From: JAIBCM01 sp041395165
Lineage (GTDB): Bacteria > Verrucomicrobiota > Verrucomicrobiia > JADLBR01 > JAIBCM01
NCBI GenBank assembly: GCA_041395165.1
Contig: JAWLBA010000018.1
Coordinates: forward strand, 1-20,026
Length of the DNA stretch: 20,026 nucleotides
Direction of reading: 5' to 3'
The notes under the pieces: generated by a model
What the model was told of the DNA's origin: nothing
Database searches by the model: none
Seen by the model: only the letters and a program-made list of their open reading frames with translations
Shown here: one piece after another, positions 1 through 9,689 of the stretch
How the letters are laid out: each line of letters begins with the position of its first letter
Position numbering within the stretch: the first letter of the stretch is position 1
Made by a program: the position numbers and the translations under genes

Positions 1-646
<646 letters not shown>

Positions 647-840
647 TCTTGTGTTTGAAATCGTTCTGAACCGTTCCAAAAAATGGAACGGGCTCAGCAC
701 AAAGTTGTATTTACCCTTTCAGAATTTTATCCCGTTTTATGGGGAAAAATTCGAAAAGACTTTCATGCTAGACTGTCAAAGAACTTTATTTATTCCGCTT
801 AGCGGGATAAACGAAAGTATTTAGGTTTGGCTTTAAATCA
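647..840 (-). other. tRNA-Ile to 23S spacer
   Basis: This 194-nt spacer precedes 23S on the minus strand. It contains the second boxA copy (774-785). It also holds a perfect 8-bp hairpin at 671-691, CCGTTCCA with TGGAACGG around a 5-nt loop, and a short CCGCTTAGCGG palindrome near 797-807. These are probably processing or antitermination structures. No protein-coding signal was seen. Confidence 0.6.
774..785 (-). promoter_or_regulatory. boxA antitermination site, spacer copy
   Basis: The minus strand reads AGTTCTTTGACA, close to the bacterial rrn boxA consensus (TGCTCTTTAACA type) bound by NusB/S10 (NusE). An almost identical element is in the leader at 2976-2987, and the shared core GTTCTTTGACAGT is longer than chance would give. 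Leader plus spacer copies are the usual layout in rRNA operons. Confidence 0.7.
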
Positions 841-914
841 TGGGCCTGACTGGGCTCGAACCAGTGACCCTGCGCTTATCAAGCGCATGCTCTAACCAAC
901 TGAGCTACAGGCCC
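841..914 (-). tRNA. tRNA-Ile (GAT)
   Basis: The minus strand folds into a complete 74-nt cloverleaf. The acceptor is GGGCCTG with CAGGCCC, the discriminator is A, the D arm is GCTCAGTTGGTTAGAGC, the anticodon stem GCGCT/AGCGC presents GAT, and the T loop is TTCGAGC. CCA is not encoded (TGA follows). It lies in the 16S-23S spacer, downstream of tRNA-Ala in transcription order. Confidence 0.97.
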
Positions 915-936
915 CGATTCCCGCTCAGGCGGGACG

Positions 937-964
937 ATTTCAAATTTGAGATTTCAAATTCAAA
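937..964. repeat. AT-rich palindromic repeat, spacer copy 1
   Basis: This copy consists of ATTTCAAATTTGA followed by GATTTCAAATTCAAA. Its core is the self-complementary TTTCAAATTTGA motif that also appears in the 23S insert (17-51) and at 1241-1277. A CCCGC-TCAG-GCGGG hairpin lies directly next to it (921-933), so the GC-hairpin plus AT-palindrome layout resembles the 23S copy. Confidence 0.5.
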
Positions 965-980
965 CATAAAGCGTTTGATA

Positions 981-1053
981 TGGAGGTAACCGGACTCGAA
1001 CCGGTAACATCCTGCTTGCAAAGCAGGTGCTCTACCAATTGAGCTATACCCCC
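981..1053 (-). tRNA. tRNA-Ala (TGC)
   Basis: The minus strand gives a 73-nt cloverleaf. The acceptor GGGGGTA pairs with TACCTCC and includes G3-U70, the classic alanine identity pair. The D arm is GCTCAATTGGTAGAGC, the anticodon stem CCTGC/GCAGG has loop TTTGCAA (anticodon TGC), the T arm is ACCGG/CCGGT, and the discriminator is A. CCA is not encoded. It lies directly after 16S, upstream of tRNA-Ile. Confidence 0.97.
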
Positions 1054-1073
1054 CTTTTTTAGGGGTAACCCGA

Positions 1074-1132
1074 TAACTAGTGATTGGTAACTGGCAAAAA
1101 TGAGTTACTAGTCACCAGTCACTAGTCACTAC
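1074..1132. repeat. Inverted array of 7-nt units
   Basis: The left arm is three heptamers (TAACTAG, TGATTGG, TAACTGG; 1074-1094). The right arm is four in the reverse-complement sense (TTACTAG, TCACCAG, TCACTAG, TCACTAC; 1105-1132). The arms pair as a roughly 21-bp imperfect stem around a CAAAAATGAG loop. The array lies in the 16S-tRNA-Ala spacer. It looks like a small dispersed palindromic repeat made from GTGACTR-type units; its family is unknown. Confidence 0.6.
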
Positions 1133-1137
1133 CTGAT

Positions 1138-1167
1138 GCGAAAGTTGAATTGTGCGCTTAAGCAATT
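1138..1167 (-). other. 16S processing stem, 3' arm
   Basis: GCGAAAGTTGAATTGTGCG at 1138-1156 is exactly complementary to 2916-2934, and CTTAAGCAATT at 1157-1167 to 2902-2912. Together they form a 30-bp helix with one 3-nt bulge that brings the two ends of 16S together. Such a stalk is the usual RNase III substrate for releasing pre-16S. Confidence 0.85.
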
Positions 1168-1240
1168 ACTTTTATTGGTTTTCCCAATAGAAGATTTATA
1201 ACGCGTGGTTAGGGTTAATCCTAACGGTAGCGTTCGACCT

Positions 1241-1277
1241 ATTTAAAAATTTCAAATGTAAATTTGAAATTTTAAAT
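1241..1277. repeat. AT-rich palindromic repeat, spacer copy 2
   Basis: ATTTAAAAATTTCAAAT and AATTTGAAATTTTAAAT pair over 17 nt with a single bulged A and a very short loop. The copy lies about 10 nt downstream of the 16S 3' end. It shares the core GAAATTTTAAAT with the palindrome inside the 23S insert. Confidence 0.55.
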
Positions 1278-1279
1278 GA

Positions 1280-2808
<1,529 letters not shown>

Positions 2809-2862
2809 GAAAGTGATCCTGAAGCTTTTATTATTTCCGAAGAAATATTTACTTTGCTTAGG

Positions 2863-2886
2863 ATTATCCCGCCGAAGCGAGATAAT
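2863..2886 (-). other. Leader hairpin with UUCG tetraloop
   Basis: The minus-strand RNA has a 10-bp stem, ATTATCTCGC with GCGGGATAAT (one U-G pair), closed by C(UUCG)G, an exceptionally stable tetraloop. It lies between the 16S processing arm and the 16S 5' end, so it is probably part of pre-rRNA folding or processing. It is not followed by a T-run, so it is not a terminator. Confidence 0.65.
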
Positions 2887-2901
2887 TTAAAAAACTCATT
2901 G

Positions 2902-2934
2902 AATTGCTTAAGAATCGCACAATTCAACTTTCGC
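2902..2934 (-). other. 16S processing stem, 5' arm
   Basis: This is the partner of 1138-1167. AATTGCTTAAG (2902-2912) and CGCACAATTCAACTTTCGC (2916-2934) are each exactly complementary to the post-16S spacer, with the bases AAT (2913-2915) bulged. The arm lies about 95 nt upstream of mature 16S. Confidence 0.85.
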
Positions 2935-2975
2935 TGTTGTATATCTACCTTTTGATTTATTTCAAAAAGCCAAAC

Positions 2976-2987
2976 TGTCAAAGAACA
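2976..2987 (-). promoter_or_regulatory. boxA antitermination site, leader copy
   Basis: The minus strand reads TGTTCTTTGACA, an rrn boxA-like element. It is nearly identical to the spacer element at 774-785, and lies between the candidate promoter and 16S, where boxA is expected. Confidence 0.7.
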
Positions 2988-3078
2988 AAAATTAATCTAA
3001 AAATTTACCCCTTAAGCTCTTTGCATTTACTCCATTTTACTCTGAAAAAGGACAGCCAAGAAGATCAGGGAAGCCGAT

Positions 3079-3106
3079 AAACTACTGAAATCTTTTAATG
3101 AGTCAA
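3079..3106 (-). promoter_or_regulatory. Candidate rRNA operon promoter
   Basis: On the minus strand TTGACT (3101-3106) is followed after 16 nt by TAGTTT (3079-3084). Directly upstream lies a long A/T tract (3107-3140) that fits an rRNA UP element. The -35 is good but the -10 matches TATAAT at only three positions. Transcription from here would include the leader boxA. The position and UP-like tract are the best support. Confidence 0.4.
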
Positions 3107-3303
3107 TAGTTTTTTAAAAAAAAATTTATCTTTTTTAAAAAGCAATTTTTTCTACCTCAAAATATAATCTTTTTTCTCCTCTTAACAATCATTTTTTGAT
3201 CTCTTATCGGTTTTCCTCTTGAACATCAGCCCTCTCAACACTTTATCTAAAAACAAGCGAAAATAAAGCCTGCAAAATAACGTTTTTTCGTTCAAAATCA
3301 TTC

Positions 3304-4446
3304 ATGCTTTCGACCCTCACCCTGATTCGACAATTTCCTGCCGGCCTGGGTGGTGCAGAAAAATATCTCCAACTTCTTATTCAAGGATTTTCGGAAAAAC
3401 AAATTCAAATCAACTTGCTTTGCGCCGATTACCCTCAAGAAAGCCCTCTCAATAAAATTCCCAATCTCAATATCATTCGCTTGGATCCTTACCGTTTAAG
3501 CCAAATTCGCTGGATGCGCCCTTGGTATTTTTCCTGGCTCGCCAAAAATTGGGTGCAAAAAAATTCTCAACCTCTCGTTATTAGCCTGGAACGTTATTGG
3601 CAACAAAATCTCCTCCGCGCTGGCGATGGAGTTCATGCCGCTTGGCTACAACAACGTTACCAATTACAAAATTCTTTTTTAAATTTATTCACAAAACTTA
3701 GCCCATTCCACCAACTTTTACTTTGGAGCGAAAAAAAAGCTTATCATCCCCAAAACACACAGCGCGTTATTGCCAATTCCCATCTTGTCAAAAAACAAAT
3801 TGTCGACTTTCTTCATTTCCCGGAAGAACACATCGACGTTGTTTATAACGGCGTCGATTTAAAACCTTGGCAACCTTCTTACGATCCCTGGCTCAAAAAA
3901 TATCTTGGCCTTACCCCGGATTGCGTGATCGCCCTATTCGTAGGAAGCGGTTGGCAACGCAAAGGGTTAAAAAAAGCAACTGAAATTGTCGACGCTTGGC
4001 AAAAACAAAACTCGCGCCAGATAAAATTAATAGTCATTGGAAAAGGTCCGGAAAAACGTTATCGCCATCCTCTCGTTTATTTTTCAGGACCTAAACCCCC
4101 TTCAGAAACCGGTCGCTTTTATCAGGGTGCAGACTTGCTACTTTTCCCAACCTATTACGACCCCTTCGCCAACGTCACTCTGGAGGCACTAGCTTCCGGT
4201 TTACCAGTCATTACTAGCACTCATAACGGCGCCTCGGAAATCTTAACCGAGGGTCAAGACGGCATCGCATTTACTCCTGAAGCGCCCACCGAGCTTTGGG
4301 TTCAAGCCATTAACCATTTTTCCAACCCAGAACAACGCAATCTCACTCGCCAACTCTGCCGCCAGAAAGCTCAACAATTTTCCTTAGAAAATCATTTACT
4401 AGCCTTGATATCGCTTTGCGAAAAAGTGACACTTTCAAAAAGCTAA
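3304..4446 (+). CDS. GT4 glycosyltransferase, WaaG-like
   Basis: This is a cytoplasmic, retaining GT-B glycosyltransferase, probably adding a sugar to lipopolysaccharide core or another surface glycan. Visible GT4 features are an N-terminal acceptor loop with GGAEKYL (residues 16-22), the IANSHLVKK linker (156-164), VVYNGVD (179-185), the phosphate-binding FVGSGWQRKGL (212-222), and the donor-binding segment DPFANVTLEALASGLPV (from 286). There the usual E-x7-E appears as D286...E294. The overall pattern (GDGVHAAWL, SEKKAYHP) resembles WaaG/RfaG, glucosyltransferase I of LPS core. The length of 380 aa is normal for the family. The ATG start has no clear ribosome-binding site. moaA follows after 21 nt, but no functional link is known. 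The sugar and acceptor cannot be told from sequence. Confidence 0.88.
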   Translation: MLSTLTLIRQFPAGLGGAEKYLQLLIQGFSEKQIQINLLCADYPQESPLNKIPNLNIIRLDPYRLSQIRWMRPWYFSWLAKNWVQKNSQPLVISLERYWQQNLLRAGDGVHAAWLQQRYQLQNSFLNLFTKLSPFHQLLLWSEKKAYHPQNTQRVIANSHLVKKQIVDFLHFPEEHIDVVYNGVDLKPWQPSYDPWLKKYLGLTPDCVIALFVGSGWQRKGLKKATEIVDAWQKQNSRQIKLIVIGKGPEKRYRHPLVYFSGPKPPSETGRFYQGADLLLFPTYYDPFANVTLEALASGLPVITSTHNGASEILTEGQDGIAFTPEAPTELWVQAINHFSNPEQRNLTRQLCRQKAQQFSLENHLLALISLCEKVTLSKS

Positions 4447-4467
4447 TTTTTTCGCTAACTTAAAAAA

Positions 4468-5432
4468 GTGATCTCTCGTATTGTAAATTACCTCCGCATT
4501 TCGATCACCGATCGTTGCAACGAGCGGTGTCTTTATTGCATGCCAGAAGGTTTTACCGATTGGAAAAAGCGTGAGGACATTTTAACTTACGAAGAAATTC
4601 TGCGCGTGGTTCGACTCATAACTCACTTGGGTTTTAAGAATTTTCGCATTACTGGAGGCGAGCCTTTAATTCGTAAAGACGCCGTTTCTTTTATTGAAAA
4701 ATTAAATCAAATTCCTGGCGTCGAAAATGTTTTCTTAAGCACTAATGCTACTCGTCTTGCTCAACATGCTTCAGCTCTTAAAAAGGCCGGTGTTAAATCA
4801 CTAAATATTAGTTTGGATTCTTTACAACCTGAAACTTATCAGAAAATTACAGGTGGAAACCTATCCGAAGTTTTAAAAGGTATTCAATCCGCACGCGAAG
4901 CGGGTTTTGAGCGAATCAAACTTAATACAGTTTTAATTCGTCACATGAATGAAGACGATCTTTGGCCTTTAATTCATTATGCTGCTGAGCATCGACATCC
5001 GATTCGCTTTATAGAATTAATGCCTATCAGTTTAACAGAAATGCTAAGTGAAAAAAATTTCTTTCCGGCGAACGAAGCTCTGAAAAAAATTACTGAAAAA
5101 GATCATTTAATTCCGCTTGATACAAACTTAGGCGTGGGTCCAGCAAAATATTATCGCCTCGAAAAAACCGGGACCATTGTGGGATTTATTAGCTCCATCA
5201 CTAATCTTCATTTTTGTGAGAATTGTAATAAAATTCGTTTAACCGCAGATGGCAAAATTCGACCCTGTTTAGGAAATCATGGCGAATATGATCTGAAACC
5301 TCTTTTGCGTAATGGAGGTGCGGACAACGATATTTTAGAAATGATCAGGCTAGCGCTTCCGAAAAACCGCCCGAACACCTTTTTCGCAACAACTACCAGC
5401 CTGATCGAATCATGTCAGCCATTGGCGGATAA
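4468..5432 (+). CDS. moaA: GTP 3',8-cyclase MoaA, frameshifted near C-terminus
   Basis: This radical-SAM enzyme converts GTP to 3',8-cyclo-GTP, the first step of molybdopterin synthesis. The SAM cluster motif is C17-x3-C21-x2-C24. ITGGEPL (61-67) and the second cluster C250-x2-C253-x13-C267 that holds GTP are intact. The GTG start gives the usual short leader before LRISITDRC. After LPK (about residue 299) the annotated frame runs on into foreign-looking sequence to 5667. The other frame, entered by one extra A at the five-A run 5362-5366, gives KPPEHLFRNNYQPDRIMSAIGG-stop (5430-5432), ending in the conserved MoaA C-terminal GG needed for activity. The true product is therefore about 321 aa with a 1-nt deletion in this sequence, real or technical. 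The next gene starts 5 nt after the restored stop. Confidence 0.9.
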
Positions 5433-5437
5433 CTGTC

Positions 5438-7465
5438 ATGCAAAGCAGCTTGAAACGATTAATTTGGATTGGATTCAGTTGGAATATTTTATTTTTTTTG
5501 TCCCACGCTACAGTGCCATCCAAAGCAGTTACCTTAAAACAACCAATCGAATTAACCGTTTTTCACCAAGGCAAAGCAGTTGGCACTATGACACTACCTG
5601 CTGGACGAAAAGTGGAAGTGAAATCAAAAAACCAAGATTGGCTCATCGTGCAAAGTGGCACAGCTGAAGGAAAAATTTTAATTCAAGACACCGATTTTAA
5701 TGAGCAATTAGAAAACTCTACAAATCTTGTCACAAAAGAAAGCAAAACAAAAAAAGAGCTCTCTTCTTCGACCCGTTTCATCACGTGGACTGTCAATCGA
5801 CCTTTGACTCAAGAAAAAATCGATCAAGCCATCTTGGAGTTATATCAGGGCAGCAACGGTCCAGCTATGCTACAAGAATGTGTCACCACTTTATGGACAA
5901 ATGCAGCAACAGCCTCTTTTGCTTCCTCTACTTCTGGCTGGATTGAACACCTGCGCTTGGCCCAAGCGATGGCACAGTGGCTTGCCAATGATGTGACATC
6001 TGTTATTGATCAAGAAACGGCCACTGCATTACTCGCCAATAAACCTCTTCTGGAAAGTTTTGGCAACACGCTTTTACCTGAAGATAAACCCAAAGAGGCA
6101 TGGAAAATTTTAGCAGATTTACAAAAAACTTTTCCCAGTCAAATGGAAAACTATCAAGCTTTAGCAGTCGCTTTGGCAGTAGTTCATGATGAAACTTTTC
6201 CCACCAACTGGCCCGATTCACAAGCAGGCATAATTCCACGAAAAGATAACAATTGGATCGAGTTATTTCGTTATTTTACTGAACAAGATCAAAAAGGTCG
6301 TCTCCTTTTGCCTTTAACAAAACTGAAGGCTGATCAATTAAAATTTATTGTCGATGCACCCGTAGCAATTTCCGAACTAGAATGGGCTAATAAAAATGTA
6401 AAATTTTCGCGACGCGAATTTGATCGCTCTTACTTTTTCGTCGCTTACGACGAGGCACGTTTAATTCAACAAGTTTACGATTGGCCTTGGCCTGATGCTT
6501 ACACCTTGGAAAATATTGCGAAAAAAAACGGAATTTGCATCGATCAAGCTTATTTTTCTTTCTTGAGCGGAAAAGCAAAAGGCCTACCTACGCTTGTCTT
6601 TTCTGGAGCGGGTAAAAGTGGTTATCACGCCTGGTTCGGTTATATGAAAGCTGACGATCGCTGGGAAATGGATGCCGGTCGCTACAAAACCGATGGTTAT
6701 GCGGTTGGACAAGCCATCGATCCGCAAACAAGGCTTCCTATCACCGATCATGAATTAGAATCCATTAGTAGCCATATCACTTCAACTGCAGCTTATCAAC
6801 AATCTCAAAATTTACTTTTACTTGTTAATCTCGCGGCTTCTTTAACGCCACCCTTGTCGAGCTCCCAAATCGCAAGTCAACCCATCCAATATAAAAATCT
6901 TTTTCAAAAAGCATTAAAAATCTGTCCGGCTAATGCCCAAGCCTGGCAACAATTAGCTCAATGGCTTGAAACCCATGGAACCATTAAAGAACAACAATCC
7001 CATTATACCGCCATGATTGAACAATTCAAAAATCAGAAAGATCTCAAAGTATGGGCCCAAGAAAAATTGGGTCAAGTCGTTCGAGATAGTGGAGATGTCG
7101 CTGCGGCAGAAATCTTACAAAAACAAATCATGAACGATAATCGTCGGGATAGAACCGATCTTGGCGTGGCTGCAGCGACTCAGCTCTTGCAACAAAAAAT
7201 TAAAAATGGTGAATATGAACCGGCTTTGACCGAGTTTTGTCGCGTGATAAAATCTTATAAAAAAGATGGAGGAGGTTCACTTTTTTTTGAATTAGTCGAT
7301 CCCTTTGTTCGAGATATGCACGATAAAGGACAGAATGAAATCGCCAAAAAAGCGCTGCAATTTGCTCAAAACACCATGGATTATGGTCATGATTCGACTA
7401 GTCAAATCCAACAAGGGTTCGAAGCTTTATACGATTTATTAAATATCAAAATGAAAGGTCGATAA
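5438..7465 (+). CDS. Secreted transglutaminase-like/TPR protein
   Basis: Residues 1-30 look like a signal peptide (basic MQSSLKRL, hydrophobic IWIGFSWNILFFL, then SHA). Residues 31-90 resemble an SH3b-like domain. Residues 355-415 carry a transglutaminase-type triad: Cys367 in NGICIDQAYF, His397 in SGYHAWFG, Asp412 in WEMDAGRY. This suggests a papain-fold peptidase or amidase. The C-terminal third (about 485-665) is helical and repetitive, like tetratricopeptide repeats (YKNLFQKALKICPANAQAWQQLAQWL). It probably acts outside the cytoplasm. It lies between moaA and moaE and starts 5 nt after the restored moaA stop. No role in cofactor synthesis is known for such proteins, so the link may be only positional. 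The domain calls are by eye; the substrate is unknown. Confidence 0.7.
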   Translation: MQSSLKRLIWIGFSWNILFFLSHATVPSKAVTLKQPIELTVFHQGKAVGTMTLPAGRKVEVKSKNQDWLIVQSGTAEGKILIQDTDFNEQLENSTNLVTKESKTKKELSSSTRFITWTVNRPLTQEKIDQAILELYQGSNGPAMLQECVTTLWTNAATASFASSTSGWIEHLRLAQAMAQWLANDVTSVIDQETATALLANKPLLESFGNTLLPEDKPKEAWKILADLQKTFPSQMENYQALAVALAVVHDETFPTNWPDSQAGIIPRKDNNWIELFRYFTEQDQKGRLLLPLTKLKADQLKFIVDAPVAISELEWANKNVKFSRREFDRSYFFVAYDEARLIQQVYDWPWPDAYTLENIAKKNGICIDQAYFSFLSGKAKGLPTLVFSGAGKSGYHAWFGYMKADDRWEMDAGRYKTDGYAVGQAIDPQTRLPITDHELESISSHITSTAAYQQSQNLLLLVNLAASLTPPLSSSQIASQPIQYKNLFQKALKICPANAQAWQQLAQWLETHGTIKEQQSHYTAMIEQFKNQKDLKVWAQEKLGQVVRDSGDVAAAEILQKQIMNDNRRDRTDLGVAAATQLLQQKIKNGEYEPALTEFCRVIKSYKKDGGGSLFFELVDPFVRDMHDKGQNEIAKKALQFAQNTMDYGHDSTSQIQQGFEALYDLLNIKMKGR

Positions 7466-7515
7466 AAGAAAAACTAAAAAAGACTGGATCCTCGCTCGGC
7501 AGCCGCCGGAAGAAG

Positions 7516-7914
7516 ATGACAAGAAACAATATGCAAAAAATGATTCAATTAACGGATCAGCCCATTAACAAAAAAGAAATTCCTTCCTTTTCAATTCATA
7601 GCGGAAGCGTAGTGGAATTTTGGGGAGTCGTTCGCGAAAATGAAGCAGGACAAAAAATTACTTATCTGGATTATGAAGCTTACCCAGAAATGGCCGAATA
7701 TCAGATTCAAAAAATAATTGATGAACTTGAGCCTATTTACCCTTGCGACTCTTTCTCTTTTATTCATCGCTTAGGAAAAGTGCCCGTTGGCGAAGCCTCA
7801 TTATGGATTCAAATCACCTCCAAACATCGCAAGGAAGGATTCGGATTTTTGACAGAATTTTGTAACCGTTTAAAACAAGATGTGCCCATCTGGAAATCAG
7901 CTCCTAATCTATGA
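7516..7914 (+). CDS. moaE: Molybdopterin synthase catalytic subunit MoaE
   Basis: MoaE, with the sulfur carrier MoaD, inserts two sulfurs into cyclic pyranopterin monophosphate to make molybdopterin. The family residues are present: R40 in VVREN, LDYEAYPEMA (51-60), IHRLGKVPVGE (83-93), H104-R105 in SKHRKEGF, K120, and K127 in VPIWK. The length of 132 aa is slightly shorter than typical (about 140-150), and the tail ends soon after PIWK. The first ATG (7516) is used; an ATG at 7531 (MQKM) is also possible. The stop overlaps the rarA start by 4 bp (ATGA), implying translational coupling. No moaD, moaC or moaB lies in the window. Confidence 0.9.
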   Translation: MTRNNMQKMIQLTDQPINKKEIPSFSIHSGSVVEFWGVVRENEAGQKITYLDYEAYPEMAEYQIQKIIDELEPIYPCDSFSFIHRLGKVPVGEASLWIQITSKHRKEGFGFLTEFCNRLKQDVPIWKSAPNL

Positions 7915-9260
7915 ACGATCTTTTTGAAAGTTTTTCTTCGGAAGAAGGAAAAAATACAAAACGCGAAAACCAACCTCTCGCTTCGCGATTTCGTCCCAGG
8001 ACATTGGAAGAATATGTCGGCCAAACTCATCTGCTTGGAAGCGGCAAATTATTGCGACGCGCCATCGAAGCCGATCGCCTCAGTTCACTCATTCTTTTTG
8101 GACCTCCGGGCAGCGGAAAAACTTCCCTCGCACAAATCATTGCCAACACGACCCAATGCCATTTCGAAAAATTAAGTGGTGTGGAATCTGGTACAGCCGA
8201 TATGCGACGCGTTTTAGCTAGCGCTTTAAACCGATTGCAAACCACAGGCAAAAAAACGATGCTTTTCATCGACGAAATTCATCGCTTCAACAAAGCGCAA
8301 CAAGATGTGCTTCTGCCAGACGTTGAAAATGCAACCGTGCGATTAATTGGCGCCACCACCCACAACCCTTTCTTTTACATCAACGCCCCGCTCGTTTCGC
8401 GCTCACAAGTTTTCCAACTCGAACCGTTAAACACCGAAGACATTAAAACCTTATTACAACGCGCCTTAAACGATTCCGAAAGAGGCTTGGGAAAAATGTC
8501 ATTGGCAGTAGACGCAGAAGCCTTAAATCATCTCGCCATTCAAGCCGATGGCGATGCGCGCAAAGCTTTAAATTCTCTCGAAATCGCAGCGCTAACTACG
8601 AAACCTGATCAAGATCAAAAAATTCATATCACATTAGCGATTGCCGAAGAATGCATTCAGAAAAAAGCAGTCGTCTATGATGCCGACGAAGATCAACATT
8701 ACGATACGATCTCCGCCTTCATTAAATCCATTCGCGGAAGCGATCCCGATGCCGCCATTTATTGGCTCGCCAAGATGCTCTACGCAGGCGAAGAAATTCG
8801 TTTTATCGCGCGACGCCTCGTCATCAGCGCGGCTGAAGATATTGGCATGGCGGATCCGCATGCCCTTCCCTTAGCGGTAGCCGCTCAACAAGCGGTTGAA
8901 TTTATTGGCTTACCCGAAGCTCGCATTCCTCTTGCTGAAGCCACCGTTTATTTAGCCACCGCACCCAAAAGTAATGCCAGCTACACGGCTCTCGAAAATG
9001 CTACCGATGACGCCAAAAAAGGTGTTACCTTAGCCGTGCCCCGCCATCTACGCGATGCTCATTATCTCGGCAGCAAAAAACTTGGCCATCAAGGCTATCA
9101 ATACTCTCACAACTTTAAAGAAAACATCGCACCCCAAGACTATCTCACCGAAGTGCGAACCTATTACATTCCCACCGAACATGGCTATGAAAAAAAGATC
9201 CAAGAAAGGTTGGAGTATTGGAAGTCGCTAAAGAAACAAAACAGCAATAAAATTGATTAG
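7911..9260 (+). CDS. rarA: Replication-associated recombination protein RarA (MgsA)
   Basis: RarA is a tetrameric AAA+ ATPase related to clamp loaders and to eukaryotic WRNIP1/Mgs1. It acts on stalled replication forks and interacts with SSB. Visible features are the N-terminal PLASRFRPRTLEEYVGQ, Walker A GPPGSGKT (64-71), Walker B LFIDEIHRFNKAQQD (D121-E122), sensor 1 IGATTHNP (146-153, usually ENP), an Arg-finger SR in LVSRSQVF, and sensor 2 DGDARKALN. The C-terminal tetramerisation region is full (RGSDPDAAIYWLAKML, AEDIGMADP, PKSNASYTAL, PRHLRDAHY). The length of 449 aa is typical. The start overlaps moaE by 4 bp. The pairing with Moco genes is not a known functional set. Confidence 0.95.
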   Translation: MNDLFESFSSEEGKNTKRENQPLASRFRPRTLEEYVGQTHLLGSGKLLRRAIEADRLSSLILFGPPGSGKTSLAQIIANTTQCHFEKLSGVESGTADMRRVLASALNRLQTTGKKTMLFIDEIHRFNKAQQDVLLPDVENATVRLIGATTHNPFFYINAPLVSRSQVFQLEPLNTEDIKTLLQRALNDSERGLGKMSLAVDAEALNHLAIQADGDARKALNSLEIAALTTKPDQDQKIHITLAIAEECIQKKAVVYDADEDQHYDTISAFIKSIRGSDPDAAIYWLAKMLYAGEEIRFIARRLVISAAEDIGMADPHALPLAVAAQQAVEFIGLPEARIPLAEATVYLATAPKSNASYTALENATDDAKKGVTLAVPRHLRDAHYLGSKKLGHQGYQYSHNFKENIAPQDYLTEVRTYYIPTEHGYEKKIQERLEYWKSLKKQNSNKID

Positions 9261-9294
9261 TTAAAAAATCCATTTATCTTAATCTTTTCTCTTT

Positions 9295-9678
9295 ATGACA
9301 GGAAAAAATTCTTGGTTTACGCGTTTCGCTAAAGTTACAGCTCGTTATTCCGGTAAACCTGCCACCTTTCTTATTGCCGGCTTAGCGATTGTAATATGGG
9401 CAATTACCGGCCCTCTATTCGGTTTTAGTGACACTTGGCAATTAATCATTAATACCAGTACCACCATCATCACTTTTTTAATGGTTTTCTTGATTCAGAA
9501 TACTCAAAACCGAGACACGGAAGCTTTACAAATCAAATTAGACGAAATTATAAAAAGAATTCATGGCGCACAAAATAGTCTCCTAGATTTGGAAGAGTTA
9601 GACGACGAAGAGCTCGATAAAATCCGAGAAGATTATCGCCGCCTTGCTGAGCGTGCTCGAAAAAAAGTAAAAAAGTAA
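9295..9678 (+). CDS. Low-affinity iron permease-like membrane protein
   Basis: This 127-aa protein has two transmembrane segments (about 22-42 and 51-68). They are followed by the conserved-looking block IQNTQNRDTEALQIKLDEIIK (67-87) and a charged, helical C-terminal tail (DLEELDDEELDKIREDYRRLAERARKK) that may form a coiled coil. This layout is that of the bacterial family annotated from fungal Fet4 low-affinity iron permease (PF04120). The transport role is not established for bacterial members, so the name is a family label. The start codon lies 34 nt after rarA. It is the last plus-strand gene; its stop is 4 nt from the stop of the convergent prpC. Confidence 0.75.
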   Translation: MTGKNSWFTRFAKVTARYSGKPATFLIAGLAIVIWAITGPLFGFSDTWQLIINTSTTIITFLMVFLIQNTQNRDTEALQIKLDEIIKRIHGAQNSLLDLEELDDEELDKIREDYRRLAERARKKVKK

Positions 9679-9689
9679 TGAGTTACTTT
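9672..9689. terminator. Palindrome between convergent stops
   Basis: AAAGTAA-TGAG-TTACTTT is a perfect 7-bp inverted repeat. It contains the stop codons of both the plus-strand membrane protein and the minus-strand prpC. Its position suggests a shared bidirectional terminator. The stem is AT-rich and short, and the flanking T-runs are weak, so strong termination is doubtful. Confidence 0.35.

Larger units (their letters stand above)
2809..3303. other. rRNA leader and promoter region; upstream of glycosyltransferase
   Basis: This 495-bp stretch has no credible protein gene. Going leftward it serves the rRNA operon: UP-like AT tract (3107-3140), candidate promoter (3079-3106), boxA (2976-2987), 16S processing arm (2902-2934), and UUCG hairpin (2863-2886). 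Its right end must also contain the promoter of the plus-strand glycosyltransferase. No convincing -35/-10 pair was seen there; TTGAAC at 3219-3224 lacks a good partner. Confidence 0.6.

Noticed and set aside
1074..1132. CRISPR-like short repeats
   Set aside because: Units are 7 nt, directly adjacent, without spacers, and arranged as an inverted pair.
3163..3168. Perfect TATAAT on the plus strand as promoter for the glycosyltransferase
   Set aside because: No acceptable -35 lies at 16-18 nt, and it sits about 135 nt upstream in a very AT-rich stretch where the match may be chance.
5361..5367. Programmed -1 frameshift in moaA (GAAAAAC)
   Set aside because: The first base is G rather than A, so it is not the canonical A-AAA-AAC slippery site; no downstream pseudoknot was seen, and three similar breaks nearby favour errors or decay.
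5433..5667. Extended C-terminus of the in-frame moaA reading (to 5667)
   Set aside because: It overlaps the signal peptide and SH3-like region of the next gene in another frame, while the shifted frame gives the conserved MoaA ending.
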